Positions 12,652 through 23,700 of a DNA stretch of 64,000 nucleotides are shown one piece after another. The position numbers and the translations under genes were made by a program. The stretch is from Notospermus geniculatus (Eukaryota > Nemertea > Pilidiophora > Heteronemertea > Lineidae), in assembly GCA_002633025.1 (NCBI GenBank), contig NMRB01000346.1:48313-112312 (forward strand), given 5' to 3'. Within the stretch, counting starts at the first letter, position 1. Each line of letters starts with the position of its first letter. The notes beneath the pieces are model-generated. The model did no database searches. It was not told where the DNA came from and was given only the letters and a program-made list of their open reading frames with translations.

Positions 12652-14853
12652 TGGCACGCCGTTTGTTCAATATTTCAAATAAACCAGGTTTCTTTTAAAT
12701 AAACCTAGTTTCTTTTCAAAGAAACTTAGTTTCTTTTCAAAGAAACTTAGTTTCTTTTATAAAAACCAAGTTTATTTAAAAGAAACTAAGTTTTTGAAAC
12801 GAAACTTAGTTTATTTAAAAGAAACTAAGTTTTTGAACAGAAACCAGGTTTATTTAAAAGAAACTAGGTTTTTGAAAAGAAACTTGGTTTCTTTAAAAGA
12901 AACTTGGTTTTTGAAAAGAAACTAGGTTTATTTAAAAGAAACTTGGTTTTTGAAAAGAAACTTGGTTTCTTTAAAAGAAACCTGGTCTTTGAAAAGAAAC
13001 TAGGTTTCTTTTAAATAAACTTGGTTTTTGAAAAGAAACTAGGTTTATTTAAAAGAAACTTGGTTTTTGAAAAGAAACTAGGTTTATTTAAAAGAAACTA
13101 GGTTTTTGAAAAGAAACTTAGTTTCTTTAAAAAGAAACTAGGTTTTTGAAAAGAAACTTGGTTTATTTAAAAGAAACCAAGTTTCTTTTCAAAAACTAAG
13201 TTTTTTTAAAAGAAACTTAGTTTTTGATTAGAAAGGATCAGAAACTTGTTCTTTTAATGCTCGTTCCCAAGGGCTCCCTGCCAATGCATGGCGTGCATGC
13301 AAAATTGGTTCCCGCGCTAACTGATGTGCAAGCGCCGCGACGGCAGGTCATGGAACCAGACTACCGAGCACGTGGCATGCGTCAGATACAGAGTGCGGTA
13401 TCTCATGATCTCATGACCATCCTGACGTCTGTCATCCATGTCATCATTTTCAATAATTCATTGGGATCTTGCATCAGTGTGATCAGTGCATCCGTTCGTT
13501 GAAAAAGTAAGTGAGTGCCGTGATACTTTTGGACTATTTTTCTGTGACCAAAACGAACTTTTAGGCCTACCGGTACTGATGATACTGCCTTTTTGCATTG
13601 TTTTTGGCTTTGGATTTCCTGACATTTTCTGTATCAAGTTTTCTCAAAACTATGAAAAATGAAGTTACGGCCTTTATGCATTGGACGGCTGATATGTTGG
13701 GTCAAATGTTGATTTGACGATCAGGAACCATGCGACCGAAGTACCAAAGCGGATGAGCAAAACATCACCATATGATGGTTACTAGCATAAAGGAATCAAC
13801 CATAAAGGTTTAACTGCGAACGATGAGCTTACTGAGGTATACACCTCATGTGTTGCCACCAGATGTCTCTCACTGCCTGAATTTTGGTTTTTAATAGGCA
13901 GGAGCTTCAAGAGGTACATGAACCTGCCAACATGATGCTTTGAATTCCATTTCTGACGATAACTGAGCTATTTTCAGCACAATTAGTGTTCCATGTACAA
14001 ATGTACGTCAGCCTATTCAAATGTACATCGATGACCCTGAACACACATCGTTCGTGGGGTTCTCATTAATTCAATCCTTTTGTATTAAAAGATCAACTGG
14101 TCGGAATTCAAAAAAATTTGCAGTGAATGTGCAGAAGGGTCTTGCCTATCACATGGAAACGTCAGAATGCAAATCTGTTGGGTTTTAAAGGGATACCGTC
14201 CACATTTATAAAATGCTAAATTTGTCAGTTGAACCTTTATGGTTGATTCCTTTATGTTAGGCCTACTAGGTACCAGGTTGAATTCAGTGTAAGCGAAAAA
14301 AAACTTAGTTTTTGAAAAGAAACTTGGTTTCTTTTAAATAAACCTAGTTTCTTTTCAAAAACCAGGTTTCTTTTAAAGAAACCAAGTTTCTTTTCAAAAA
14401 CCTAGTTTCTTTTAAATAAACCAAGTTTGTTTTCAAAAACCAAGTTTCTTTTTAAAGAAACCAAGTTTCTTTTCAAAAACCTAGTTTCTTTTAAATAAAC
14501 CAAGTTTCTTTTCAAAAACCAAGTTTCTTTTTCAAGAAATCAAGTTTCTTTTCAAAAACCAAGTTTCTTTTAAATAAACCTAGTTTCTTTTCAAAAACCA
14601 AGTTTCTTTTAAAGAAACCAAGTTTCTTTTCAAAAACCTAGTTTCTTTTAAATAAACCTGGTTTCTTTTCAAAAACTTAGTTTCTTTTAAATAAACTAAG
14701 TTTCTTTTCAAAAACTAGGTTTCTTTTAAATAAACTTGGTTTTTATAAAAGAAACTAAGTTTCTTTGAAAAGAAACTAAGTTTCTTTGAAAAGAAACTAG
14801 GTTTATTTAAAAGAAACCTGGTTTATTTGAAATATTGAACAAACGGCGTGCCA
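12652..14853. mobile_element. Foldback-like element with minisatellite arms
   Basis: The ends TGGCACGCCGTTTGTTCAAT (from 12652) and its complement (to 14853) are flanked by TA on both sides, a probable TA target duplication. Each arm (12685-13235 and 14295-14832) is an array of a ~17-bp unit like AAACTAAGTTTCTTTT, so the arms pair over more than 500 bp despite internal variation. The centre (13236-14294) holds a further inverted pair, AAGGAATCAACCATAAAGGT at 13790 and its complement near 14235, and no transposase. This is the architecture of foldback elements, which are mobilised in trans. Confidence 0.75.
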
Positions 14854-14869
14854 TAAGCGTAGTCTATAC

Positions 14870-15165
14870 TATGATGGCTGGGGATATTTACCCGACGGTC
14901 GGTCCCGCAGTTAATGAATTTCATCTTGCAGAAACTACGGTCGTGTCCGCAAGTAAATATGCTGTGTTGCAGACCCGACCGTCGTGTCCCCAGTACAGAG
15001 CATTTCTTGCGGCCCCGACGGTCGTATCTGCAAGCCTAATTTAATGTCCACGAGCCCCGACTCGTCGTGGCTGCAAGCCCAAATTATCAGTTACGAGACC
15101 CGACCGTCGTTTCCCCAGTACGTAGCATTTCTTGCGGCCCCGACGGTTGCATAGTATGCAGAATG
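14870..15165. repeat. Tandem repeat with GACGGTCG words, ~120-bp unit
   Basis: Two long copies share CCCGACCGTCGT, TCCCCAGTACGTAGC-like and ATTTCTTGCGGCCCCGACGG blocks, plus shorter degenerate units. It immediately follows the foldback element and is non-coding. Confidence 0.7.
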
Positions 15166-15828
15166 ATTTTTTCTTCAATACCGTGACGGTGATGTAATTT
15201 TCTGCACCGTAACCCTGGTAACTCCGACAACTGGTGCACACTTCAAAGGCCTAAAATGATTTTAATCGGAATAATGTTTTTCTTGACGGGTGTCCAATGA
15301 CCTCATATTCGCCCTCCTTTTACAGTTAATAGGGTTTTTTCACTTGGCAAGTGCGCGCACATGAGCACATTCCCTAAACCCGCAGTTATCTATGATTGGT
15401 TGGTTGGTCCAAGTAGGCGTGGATTCGCAACAATAGCAATTGTGCCATGCAGTATTCCAGTGTTCATGAATAACTGGACAAGCCTCGTCGACCACGAAAG
15501 CCTGCAATAAAATGTCATGCCCCCTATACGAGATGGGTCGCAACTCTGACGGAATGAGGGCCAGCAGGGCACTGACAGACAGAACATCTGGCATGAGGGG
15601 GGGGGGTATCTCATATCGGGGCCATTACATTCTACAACACTGCCAATCTCACAAATTTTCAGTTTAGTGAGCTATTCGCGTCGACGACAGTACAGTTTCC
15701 CGAACGGCCGTGTTAAAATGCAATTGCCAGTTGTTGTTACCGAGCCGCGGTTCATTTGTGCGAATAGGTCGCTTCAAAGACGAGACCGTTCAGACAGTTT
15801 CCGCATTGTCGTCACTTGCGCGAGAGCA

Positions 15829-15990
15829 TATAAACACAATAGGGCGAGGAAGTAGCTTCATAACATTAGACCATTGAGACCGTGTCCCATTGTCGCCATT
15901 TGCGCGAGCATATAAATACAATGGGGCGAGCAAGTAGCTTCATAACATTGGACCATCGAGACCGTATCCCATTGTCGCCATTTACGCGCG
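15829..15990. repeat. Tandem duplication, ~78-bp unit
   Basis: Two copies of a unit with GCGAGCATATAAATACAATG, GTAGCTTCATAACATTGGAC and TCCCATTGTCGCCATTTGCG. Confidence 0.8.
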
Positions 15991-15998
15991 AGTAAATA

Positions 15999-16156
15999 GT
16001 GAGCTTAAGAAACCATACGTTAACGTTAACGCTAACGTTAATGACATCATTTTGACGTCACATCGAATGAATCTGTTGCATTTCTTCTAGTGGTGACGTC
16101 ATTTTGACGTAATTAGCGTTAGCGTTAGCGTTAACGTTTGGTTTCTTAAACTCACT
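15999..16156. mobile_element. Short palindromic MITE with AACGTTAACG core
   Basis: Arms GTGAGCTTAAGAAACCA (15999) and TGGTTTCTTAAACTCAC (ending 16156) enclose inverted TAACGTTAACGCTAACGTTA and ATTTTGACGT blocks, forming a ~158-bp hairpin. Confidence 0.75.
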
Positions 16157-16378
16157 AATGTATACAATGGCCGAGTAAGCACTCGAGACCGTCAAGACTA
16201 TTTCCAATTTGCTACGCCCGTCATGGCGAGGAAAAACGACAAACTTCTCAAACTGACTTGGAAAATGTTGACACTCCATAGGGGGGAATTCAAATCGTAG
16301 CCTACAGTTTTTGTATGGGAGTGGTGTCCTACTATGTATAAGTTGCGGTCAGACTTGCATCTCAAAACGGTTTTCAGA

Positions 16379-16606
16379 TTAAAGGCGCCCCAATATAATA
16401 ATACGCTTCAAAAGCGTTTTACTCCATCCACGTTTATAACCAAATCTGCGAAGAAATTGGATTGAGTGAACATTTCTAGGCGCATACGGGGATAATTTTA
16501 GTCCTTTTATAACCCTATTCAATACCACCACTGCCATTAATTCAATAACAGCTCTGCACAGACCCTTTCCGCGTCGGTTATATGCATCAGTGCCAATGGC
16601 CAGCAT
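16379..16606 (-). pseudogene. GNAT acetyltransferase-like fragment
   Basis: The 75-residue minus-strand frame reads like the acetyl-CoA-binding half of a GNAT N-acetyltransferase: an IGTDAYNRRGKGLCRAVIEL segment resembles the R/Q-x-x-G-x-G/A loop and following helix, and RNVHSIQFLRRFGY resembles the conserved NxxSIxFYxKxGF strand-helix. Only this part of the fold is present and no convincing upstream exon was seen, so it is either one exon of a spliced gene or a captured/decayed fragment. The assignment rests on motif likeness only. Confidence 0.35.
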
Positions 16607-16911
16607 GAATGCCTCAAGCCTATTGGCCAGATGAAGACAACAGGCGCTATGACTGACAGGCTTAATCTACATATCAATACAAAACTACGGTGCTTGCTCG
16701 CGTCTATCTGCTAAGTGAAAAAACCCTAACGATGAAATGTTAGCCTCTGTTTGATGATAAAATATTTTCATAGGTCTAATTTTTTTCGAAATTCTGGCTC
16801 AAGATTGCAATGTTTTGTGTTCACCATTTTCTGACAGTCACGCGGGATCGATATTAATAACAAGTCGACAAGAAAAAATAAAATGAGGAGAAACTGATTG
16901 ATAAAAAAGAG

Positions 16912-16990
16912 CTGTCATGAGGGGATTCGTACCCCTAGCCTTCAGCTTGATAACCAAGCATGCTAACCACTCGGCCGCGGAGACCCATGC
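16912..16990 (-). repeat. tRNA-like sequence (SINE head or tRNA pseudogene)
   Basis: On the minus strand an A-box (GGCCGAGTGGTTAGC) and a B-box (GGGGTACGAATCCCC) lie at tRNA spacing. The acceptor-stem halves do not pair and the anticodon arm is unclear, so a functional tRNA is not supported. Confidence 0.5.
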
Positions 16991-17015
16991 TTTCAGTCGG
17001 GGTAGTCACTAGAAT

Positions 17016-17175
17016 TTGGTGAGTGAGAACTTCCGTCGGCTCCACAAGAATTTTCATGAATTGGAGACCCGACTGATTGAGATTTCAGTCGGTTTCACAA
17101 GGAAATTTCATGAATTGGAGACCCGAATGATAGAAATTTCAGTCGGGTCAACTGGGGAACCGACGGTCGGGTATA
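17016..17175. repeat. Direct repeat, ~63-bp unit
   Basis: Two to three copies of a unit with TTTCATGAATTGGAGACCCG and GAGATTTCAGTCGG. A short frame through it is repeat-derived. Confidence 0.7.
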
Positions 17176-17179
17176 TATC

Positions 17180-18072
17180 CACTGCGTACTATAATTGTAC
17201 GGGAGGTAGGGGCCTAATGTTTGTGATCGTTCTCCTCCTAAGTTTGGCTTTCAAATGTCCCGTGACCGCTGCCCTGCTGTGTGTAATAATGTGCCATAAG
17301 TCGACGTGGGATTCTTTTTCGATGTTTTCCCCCGTTTTCTGTAAAAGCGCCTTTTTGTTTCATAATCGAAAGACAGGAGAGCTCCACATCCGCCCGACAG
17401 CGTAGCGCCTAGCGGCAATGCGATAAATACCAGTAAGACCAGTGAGACTGTAGTCTCGCGCAGCCAGCCGTTTGGTTCCGCAGGTACTGCTACACAAACG
17501 TCTGGCACATAACGTCGTTATTGCCGTGATACAGTGCATTGTGGGTAATGCTGTAGAAGGTCACGTGACATAAGATGGCTGCTTCCACTATTGGATTATA
17601 TTTCACCTCACAACCTTCCGAAATGTCTGAATCTGGCAATGAATCGATTGGTGAATTGACCTGAGACAGCGTACTGGACAGCATCAACTTACCGGAGTTG
17701 AATTTCAGGCTGAAAAGTGAGCAGGAATTGTGTATCCGTATGGAAGTTGAGGCCGAGAAATCCCAACTGACAATTATAGCCGTCGCCATGATGAGATCAC
17801 ATGATCACTTCTCTTGCCCAATCAGCAGCCGGATTGTGATTTTCAAATGGGAGGAATCGGTGGATGAGAATGAATGACTAGCTCTGTCCCTGATTAGCCA
17901 ATCAGCATCCAGACCAGGATCTTGGTCTGCTCGTAACAGAAAAAGCGACGTTATGACCCAGACGCTTGTTCGATCCCCAGATTCGAAACAGCGGCTGGAT
18001 GACCGAGACTAGTGAGACTGTTCACATATTAATATTCATGCGCGATAGTTCGTAATGTATCCGTACTTTATC
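17180..18072. other. Non-coding host sequence
   Basis: No gene is supported. A GCGTAGCGCCTAGCGGCAAT word at 17400 recurs at 19172, which hints at an old dispersed repeat. Confidence 0.4.
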
Positions 18073-18728
18073 ACGCTGGTGATTCAAACGTAAAAATCTT
18101 TTTTTCATACGCGATTATTACCCAGGCATAACTAATCGTGTTGGACTATTTTTGCAGTTGTTTAGGCAAATAGAAGGGGTGACAGCTTATTATATCGGGT
18201 GTCCCAAAAAAAGTGAACCGCTTTTTTTGACAAGTATCTTCTCAGCGACAGATGAACCGAATTCATTGGAATTTTTCGCAGAGTAACCTTAGGGTATTAT
18301 CAACAAGTCTGCAAAATATCTAGGAGATCGGTCGCAAATTATGCGAGTATTGTCAAATTCAAAACAGCATGTCAACACCTGCACGAACATGATGAAGGTC
18401 ACATTGCATTAGCTCTGATATTGGATTTTTTGACATGCTGTTTTGAATTTGACAATACTCGCGCAATGTGTGACTGATCTCTTAGATATTTTTCAGACTT
18501 GTTGATGATATCCTGAGGTTACTCTGTGAAAAATTCCAATGAATTCGGTTTATCTATCGCTGAGAAACTACTTGTCAAAAAGCGGTTCACTTTTTTTGGG
18601 ACACCCGATATAATCACCCGTCACCCCTTCCATTTACCAGATGAACGGCGAATACGACAAGCACCATTAGTTATGCCTCAACGAATTCGCGTACGAATAA
18701 AATAATTTTGTGTTTGAATCACCAGCGT
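18073..18728. mobile_element. Nested palindromic MITEs
   Basis: An inner near-perfect palindrome spans 18190-18613 (ends TTATATCGGGTGTCCC and complement; arms of about 190 bp with a very small loop). Outside it, ACGCTGGTGATTCAAAC (18073) and its complement (18712-18728) form a second inverted pair, with GGGGTGAC/GTCACCCC closing toward the inner unit. This reads as one MITE inserted at the centre of another. Neither encodes protein. Confidence 0.8.
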
Positions 18729-18919
18729 GTTTATATACAGTGTTTTCTTCAGTCTTTGATACAAAAAGTGTCTGTTATTTGATAATTATCTATATTGACG
18801 TTGGGGAGGTTAACGATTCGCCTCTTTTGCCGAAATTTGAACACAGGAAATTTTCCAGCGCCGCCTGACATATCCAAACAATACATTAATGCATATTAGC
18901 GCACCGTACAGTGCACAGT

Positions 18920-18998
18920 TGCCATGGCCGAGTGGCAAAGTAGCCTGCCCATATCTATGCTCTAGAGCAGAAGGTCTCGGGTTCGATACGCGGGGCGT
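18920..18998 (+). repeat. tRNA-like sequence
   Basis: A-box TGGCCGAGTGG and B-box GGGTTCGATAC lie at spacing seen in long-variable-arm tRNAs (Leu/Ser type). The ends do not form an acceptor stem, so a tRNA-derived SINE or pseudogene is more likely than a working tRNA. Confidence 0.5.
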
Positions 18999-19499
18999 GT
19001 AAATTTTCTTCGCCTTCATTTATTAGTATTTTGTTTTTTTTCTTTTACCTTTCTTTTTTTTCATCGTGTATTATATGACTTAGCGTTTATTTGGCATGGG
19101 AATGCATGTAAATCATGTATAATTAGGCCTATCAAATATCATCATAGCAACATGCGGCACGGACCATGGTGCGTAGCGCCTAGCGGCAATGATGGTGCAA
19201 ATAAAGGTGTTCCCAAGGTGTTCGCCATACTTCGTAACGTAGGCCTACTTAGCCTGCCAAGCACGTGTCAAGTGTAACCCCAATAATTACCCCCCCCCCC
19301 CAAAGCACACTCCTCCATACTACCGCCCACGGGTACAATATGCTAGTGTCAAAAAAAAGTTGAAGTTTGGGTTTATAGTCTCATATCAACTGCGGTAGAG
19401 GTTCTCATCCGACTTTACACTTTAACCCCAGTCTGTCCTGAAACCTTTCAGTAGAACTCAGATGAGCTGCTCATTCAGCGCTACAATCTGAGCATTTCC

Positions 19500-19625
19500 G
19501 ACCGGTACCCATTTATACACCTGGGTGGAGAGAGGCCAGTGAGGCAAAGAGACTTGCCCAAAGTCTCACGCCCAGTGGGATTCGAACCCGGGGCCCTCTG
19601 ACTGCTAGTCGGAGGCCTGAACCAT
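19500..19625 (-). repeat. tRNA-derived SINE-like sequence
   Basis: The minus strand carries a B-box-like GGGTTCGAATCCCACTGGGC and an upstream D-arm-like segment, then a CTTTGGGCAAGTCTCTTTGC-type body typical of tRNA-derived SINEs. Confidence 0.55.
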
Positions 19626-19929
19626 CATTCTCCAGGACTCTTGAAATGTTTACTTGGACTTTGACATCCAAACTGAGTACGGTAACTCAAAGGCAGTCCC
19701 TACAGGTTAACAAAACTATTTGTAATGCATTTGTGGAACAAAATGGCTGCCGGCCCAGGTTAACCTGTCTCCAGAGTTACTTTTGAGTAAATTTCATAGT
19801 TTACCTAGAGTTTACTCTGGGTTAACCATAGAGTAACTTTACTCCCGTGGAGAGGCCAATATCTGGGGTTAAAGCAGGGTTAGAGTAACTTTTGAGTAAA
19901 CCTTTACCTTTAAATCAGAGTTTAGTCAA

Positions 19930-20215
19930 GCATTTGACCTCACCCAATGTAGTAATACATGTATGAGGCACTCTCTAGGGTATACCTTAACCCTATACCA
20001 AGATTGGTCAAAAGATAGATACAGTGTATATAGTAATATAAGGCATTCTCTAGAGCATATCTTAACCCTATACCAAGCTTGGGCGAAGATAGATAATGTA
20101 GTAATGTAAGGCACTCTCTAGAGCATATATTAACCATATACCATGTTGGGCAAAAGATAGATAATGTTAATATAAGGCACTCTCTAGCTATATCAGTCTT
20201 AACACTATACCATTC
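19930..20215. repeat. Tandem repeat, ~75-bp unit, about four copies
   Basis: Copies share AAGGCACTCTCTAGAGCATA, CTTAACCCTATACCAA and AAAGATAGATA. Related words occur at 12490-12545, so this is part of a dispersed family. Confidence 0.75.
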
Positions 20216-20226
20216 CATCCCACGTG

Positions 20227-20344
20227 TTATTGTTTATATCCACCTGTTCTGCGGTAGATGGTCACTTCCTCCCACTCATCTGATGATTCACTCTCCTTCT
20301 GTTCAATGTCCGACACGTCCACCAACTCATCACGTTTATTGTTC
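20227..20344 (-). CDS. Possible alternative last exon of the ankyrin-cGLR gene
   Basis: On the minus strand a splice-acceptor-like pyrimidine-AG (…ATTTCTAG) precedes an acidic frame containing KRDELVDVSDIEQKESE and ending at a stop (20227-20229). A closely related frame, KPDELMETHGIEQKESE, lies at about 20625-20680 just after the stop of the large gene. The two look like duplicated exons separated by a MITE at 20371-20518. Splicing cannot be proven from DNA alone, and an untranslated or dead exon is possible. Confidence 0.3.
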
Positions 20345-20370
20345 CTAGAAATAAGTACATACACCACACG

Positions 20371-20518
20371 AGCGGATCCAGGATTTGGGAAAAGAGGGGG
20401 CGCCCTGAGCTAGGAACATTGAAATTACACCCTATTTCAGAATTTCACGGTCGAATTTACAGACTTGTTAGCCAAGAGGCGCGCACCTGGGGCGCCCCCC
20501 TCTGGATCCGCGCCTGCA
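20371..20518. mobile_element. MITE with GCGGATCCAG...CTGGATCCGC ends
   Basis: GAGCGGATCCAGGATTTGGG...GGGGGCGCCC and GGGCGCCCCCCTCTGGATCC-GCGCC form inverted ends of a ~148-bp non-coding element, sitting between the two related downstream exons. Confidence 0.65.
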
Positions 20519-20731
20519 CCAGCTCCCTCGACAGAGTCTCGTCTTCTTCTGTGGATGATTGCCACTTTCTCCCTGCTTTCTCTTCCTTCCTGGTTCTGCC
20601 ACTTCCCTCTTGTTCTTCAATTCACTCTCCTTCTGTTCAATGCCATGTGTTTCCATCAACTCATCCGGTTTACTACTCCCACAAACCTGACCATTCAAAC
20701 CTCCCCTAACACTAACAGAATCTGTTCACTC

Positions 20732-23700
20732 CTATACGACTGTCACATCCTCGTGTTCCTGGTCAGTTTCTTCCTCAGAAAAGACAAAGTATCCCAACTC
20801 ACAGACAGGTCCCAGGAGACTGGAATAGGTTCCCACAGAGCTTGTTTCTTCCTCTCCTCCACCAACAGAAGCACCAGATTCTGACATTTCATTTTTATCC
20901 ACCAACTTTGTCTGCAGTCTCTCTAGTATCAGGATCAGTTTCTCCAGGAGGCTGGAATAGGTTTCTCTCCTCATCTCTCTTGGCCACTTACATGGTTCAT
21001 AGTACTCGCTCCACATCATCCATCGTATCTCCATCAGTTCCTTCAGGAGGCTGGAAAAGGTTCCCTCACCAGATTCTGACCCCTCTGTTTCATTCAAGAA
21101 GCGTCTCAGCTGCCACCTCATTGTACTCTCAAACATATCCAGTTCATTCAGGAGGCTGAGAAAGGTTGCGACAGAGGCAGAGCTTGCCTCCTCCTGTCTT
21201 CCATCATTGGATATGTAGTTGTACATGTCCTCGTCAACAGATACTGACATCCCCTTCCTCTGCAGCGACCTCACTGTCCGCATCAACAGATTCACTTCAT
21301 ACTGGAGGCTGGAAAATGTTCTTTCAGACCTCGCCTGCTCCTCTTCTCCACCAGCACCAGATTCTGACATCTCCTTTTTGTAGAGTTTATCCACAAACTT
21401 TCTCAGCAGCCTCGCCACCCGAAGTGATTTTTTTGGATCAAGTTTCTCTCCAACCAGGACGTTCCAATCAGGATTCCAGAACATCGGAAGGTTACCCTCA
21501 GCCAGGCAACCTTCCAGGTCCCTGTATATGATACGTACCATCTCAATCAAGCTCATTTTTCTCTTGAGGAAGTCCTCAACGTTGTGTAGGAAGACAGTTT
21601 TCAGGTAATAGCTAGTGACATATTTGTCCGTGTTGTAAAGGAAACCATCCTTGTCCTGTATCATTATCCTGCAGACATCAGGGTTGCGTAGACACTTTGC
21701 CGCGATGTATGCATCTCTAACCCAGGGTTCTAGACTTCTAATATGCCACGTCTCGAGATGAGGAAAGGAGATACGGTAGAGTTGTGTACGCAGGTCTTCC
21801 TGGTTATTTTCTCTCATTGACTTACCAAGTTCACTGTCCTTGTGAGGCGGCTTGGCCACCAGGTAGAAACCATGTCTTCCTAATTCTTCTCTATCCATCA
21901 TCCACGTCCTCGGAATGAGATATTCTGGCCATTTCTTGAAGAGAATGGCTGGCACCAAGTGAACAGATATCACCAGGGTCTCATCAATTTCGGGGTCACA
22001 TTTGATCTTTATTTCCGTGCTTGCGTGGCCACCATCTCTCACCTTACCTACTTCTGAGTAAACTGATATATCCACTCTTGATACATCACCCAACTTGGAA
22101 CAAAATTCATCATGGAATGTTTTACTTCCCGTCATGTTTTCGCCCTGATATTCTACATAACCATTATCTCGAAAAAGTAACCATTGTCCACTGTGATCTG
22201 GCAGTATGATGTAATCATTTTCATCTGGAACCATCACCTTTGTGCGCTCTGCTGAACTACCACATGGGTGGACTGGTTTTGTTCCCCTATCGCTGACTTT
22301 AAAATGGCCAGTTTCATTAGCAATCCTCCGAACGCCATCATTGATATGGCCTATAATGTCCCCAGACTTCCCTGCTGGTAAATTCTGAACATCACCGATG
22401 CCTGGACATCTGATCAGCTCCGATACTTTTGGAAGATTATCAGTCACTGTATCTGGCAAGGAAGAAGTGACTTTCAGTAGATCAGACCCGAGTGAAGGCA
22501 GGTCATCTAACATGGTGTAGTCGATAACGTCTTGTAAAGGTAAGTGACGGTCTCCCTGCACATCTAATCGGCCATTCGCCGCTTGGATGAGAGCCATGCG
22601 GAGGGTATCTACATTGTTTATATCCCCAAGGTCTATTGTTTGTCGGTTTTCAGGTGTTGACAATAAAGCAATAATCTGCATTATTCTGTCATTAAATATT
22701 GCGTGTTCGAGCATTGACTCCGGCATCCCTGGCTGAGCATCACATAACAGTCTGCAGACATCAAAGTGTCCTGATTTAGATGCCCAAAACAGGGCAGTTC
22801 GTCCATTTTTGTCAGTTATATCGATCTCTGCCCCTTTCTCAATAAGATAACTTACAACTTCAGTTTGTCCATAACGAGAAGCTTTGATAAGGGCGGTCTG
22901 TCCCTGGGAATCTCCATCATTTATGTTCTGTGATCCAAACTCAATTAGCTGATGCACGACATCACGACTTCCATTCTCACAGTAATACATGAGTACTGAC
23001 TGACCACTGACAGTACAAGCAGCCCCTGCTTTTATCAGCAGAAGAACCATGTTTGTCTTCCCCTTCTCGATGGCATGCACCAACGCCGACTTCCCAGCTT
23101 TATCCTCAGCATTAACATCGGCCCCTGCCTCGATAAGTACAACAGCTGTGTCATGATGCCCCCAGGCTGACGAATAAATTAGCGCCGTCTTTCCGTATTC
23201 ATCGTGAGCGTTAACGTCGGCATTTTCCTTGATGAGACGAGCAGCTGTGTGAGGATGTCCCCCGACTGAAGAATAAATCAATGCTGACCTATCGCATTCA
23301 TCCGTCTCATCAACATCAGTTCCTAAATCCCTGACCAGAAGGTCAACAACACTGCGGTGTCCCCGGTAAGCAGAAGCCATCAGAGGTGTTGTATCGTATT
23401 CCTCACTTGAACAACAATTATCACCAAAAGAAAAGTCTCCTATCGCTTTTATATTTACATCAGCACCTGACTGAAGTAGAAGTTCAACGGAATCTTCATG
23501 ACCCATCTCTGCCAGAAAGTACAACGCTGTTTTCCCAAGTGTGTCTGTGATATTGACTGCTCTGTCACTGACTGGTGATCCTGCCTGGAGTAATCGCGAG
23601 ATTTCTTCATCATTGCCCGTTCTAGCAGCATCCAGTAGTAACTCTGCTGTTTCGTTCTCAGATGAATGACTTGAAGAGTCCGTATCATCATCTGAGTTCA

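Noticed and set aside
12652-14853. Helitron
   Set aside because: It has inverted termini and a TA duplication, and no TC...CTRR ends or Rep/helicase.
16912-18998. Two functional tRNA genes
   Set aside because: A- and B-boxes exist, but acceptor stems do not pair and anticodon arms are unclear. They were kept only as tRNA-like repeats.
20465-21531. Plus-strand frames opposite the ankyrin-cGLR gene
   Set aside because: They are antisense shadows of a clear 1001-residue coding region.
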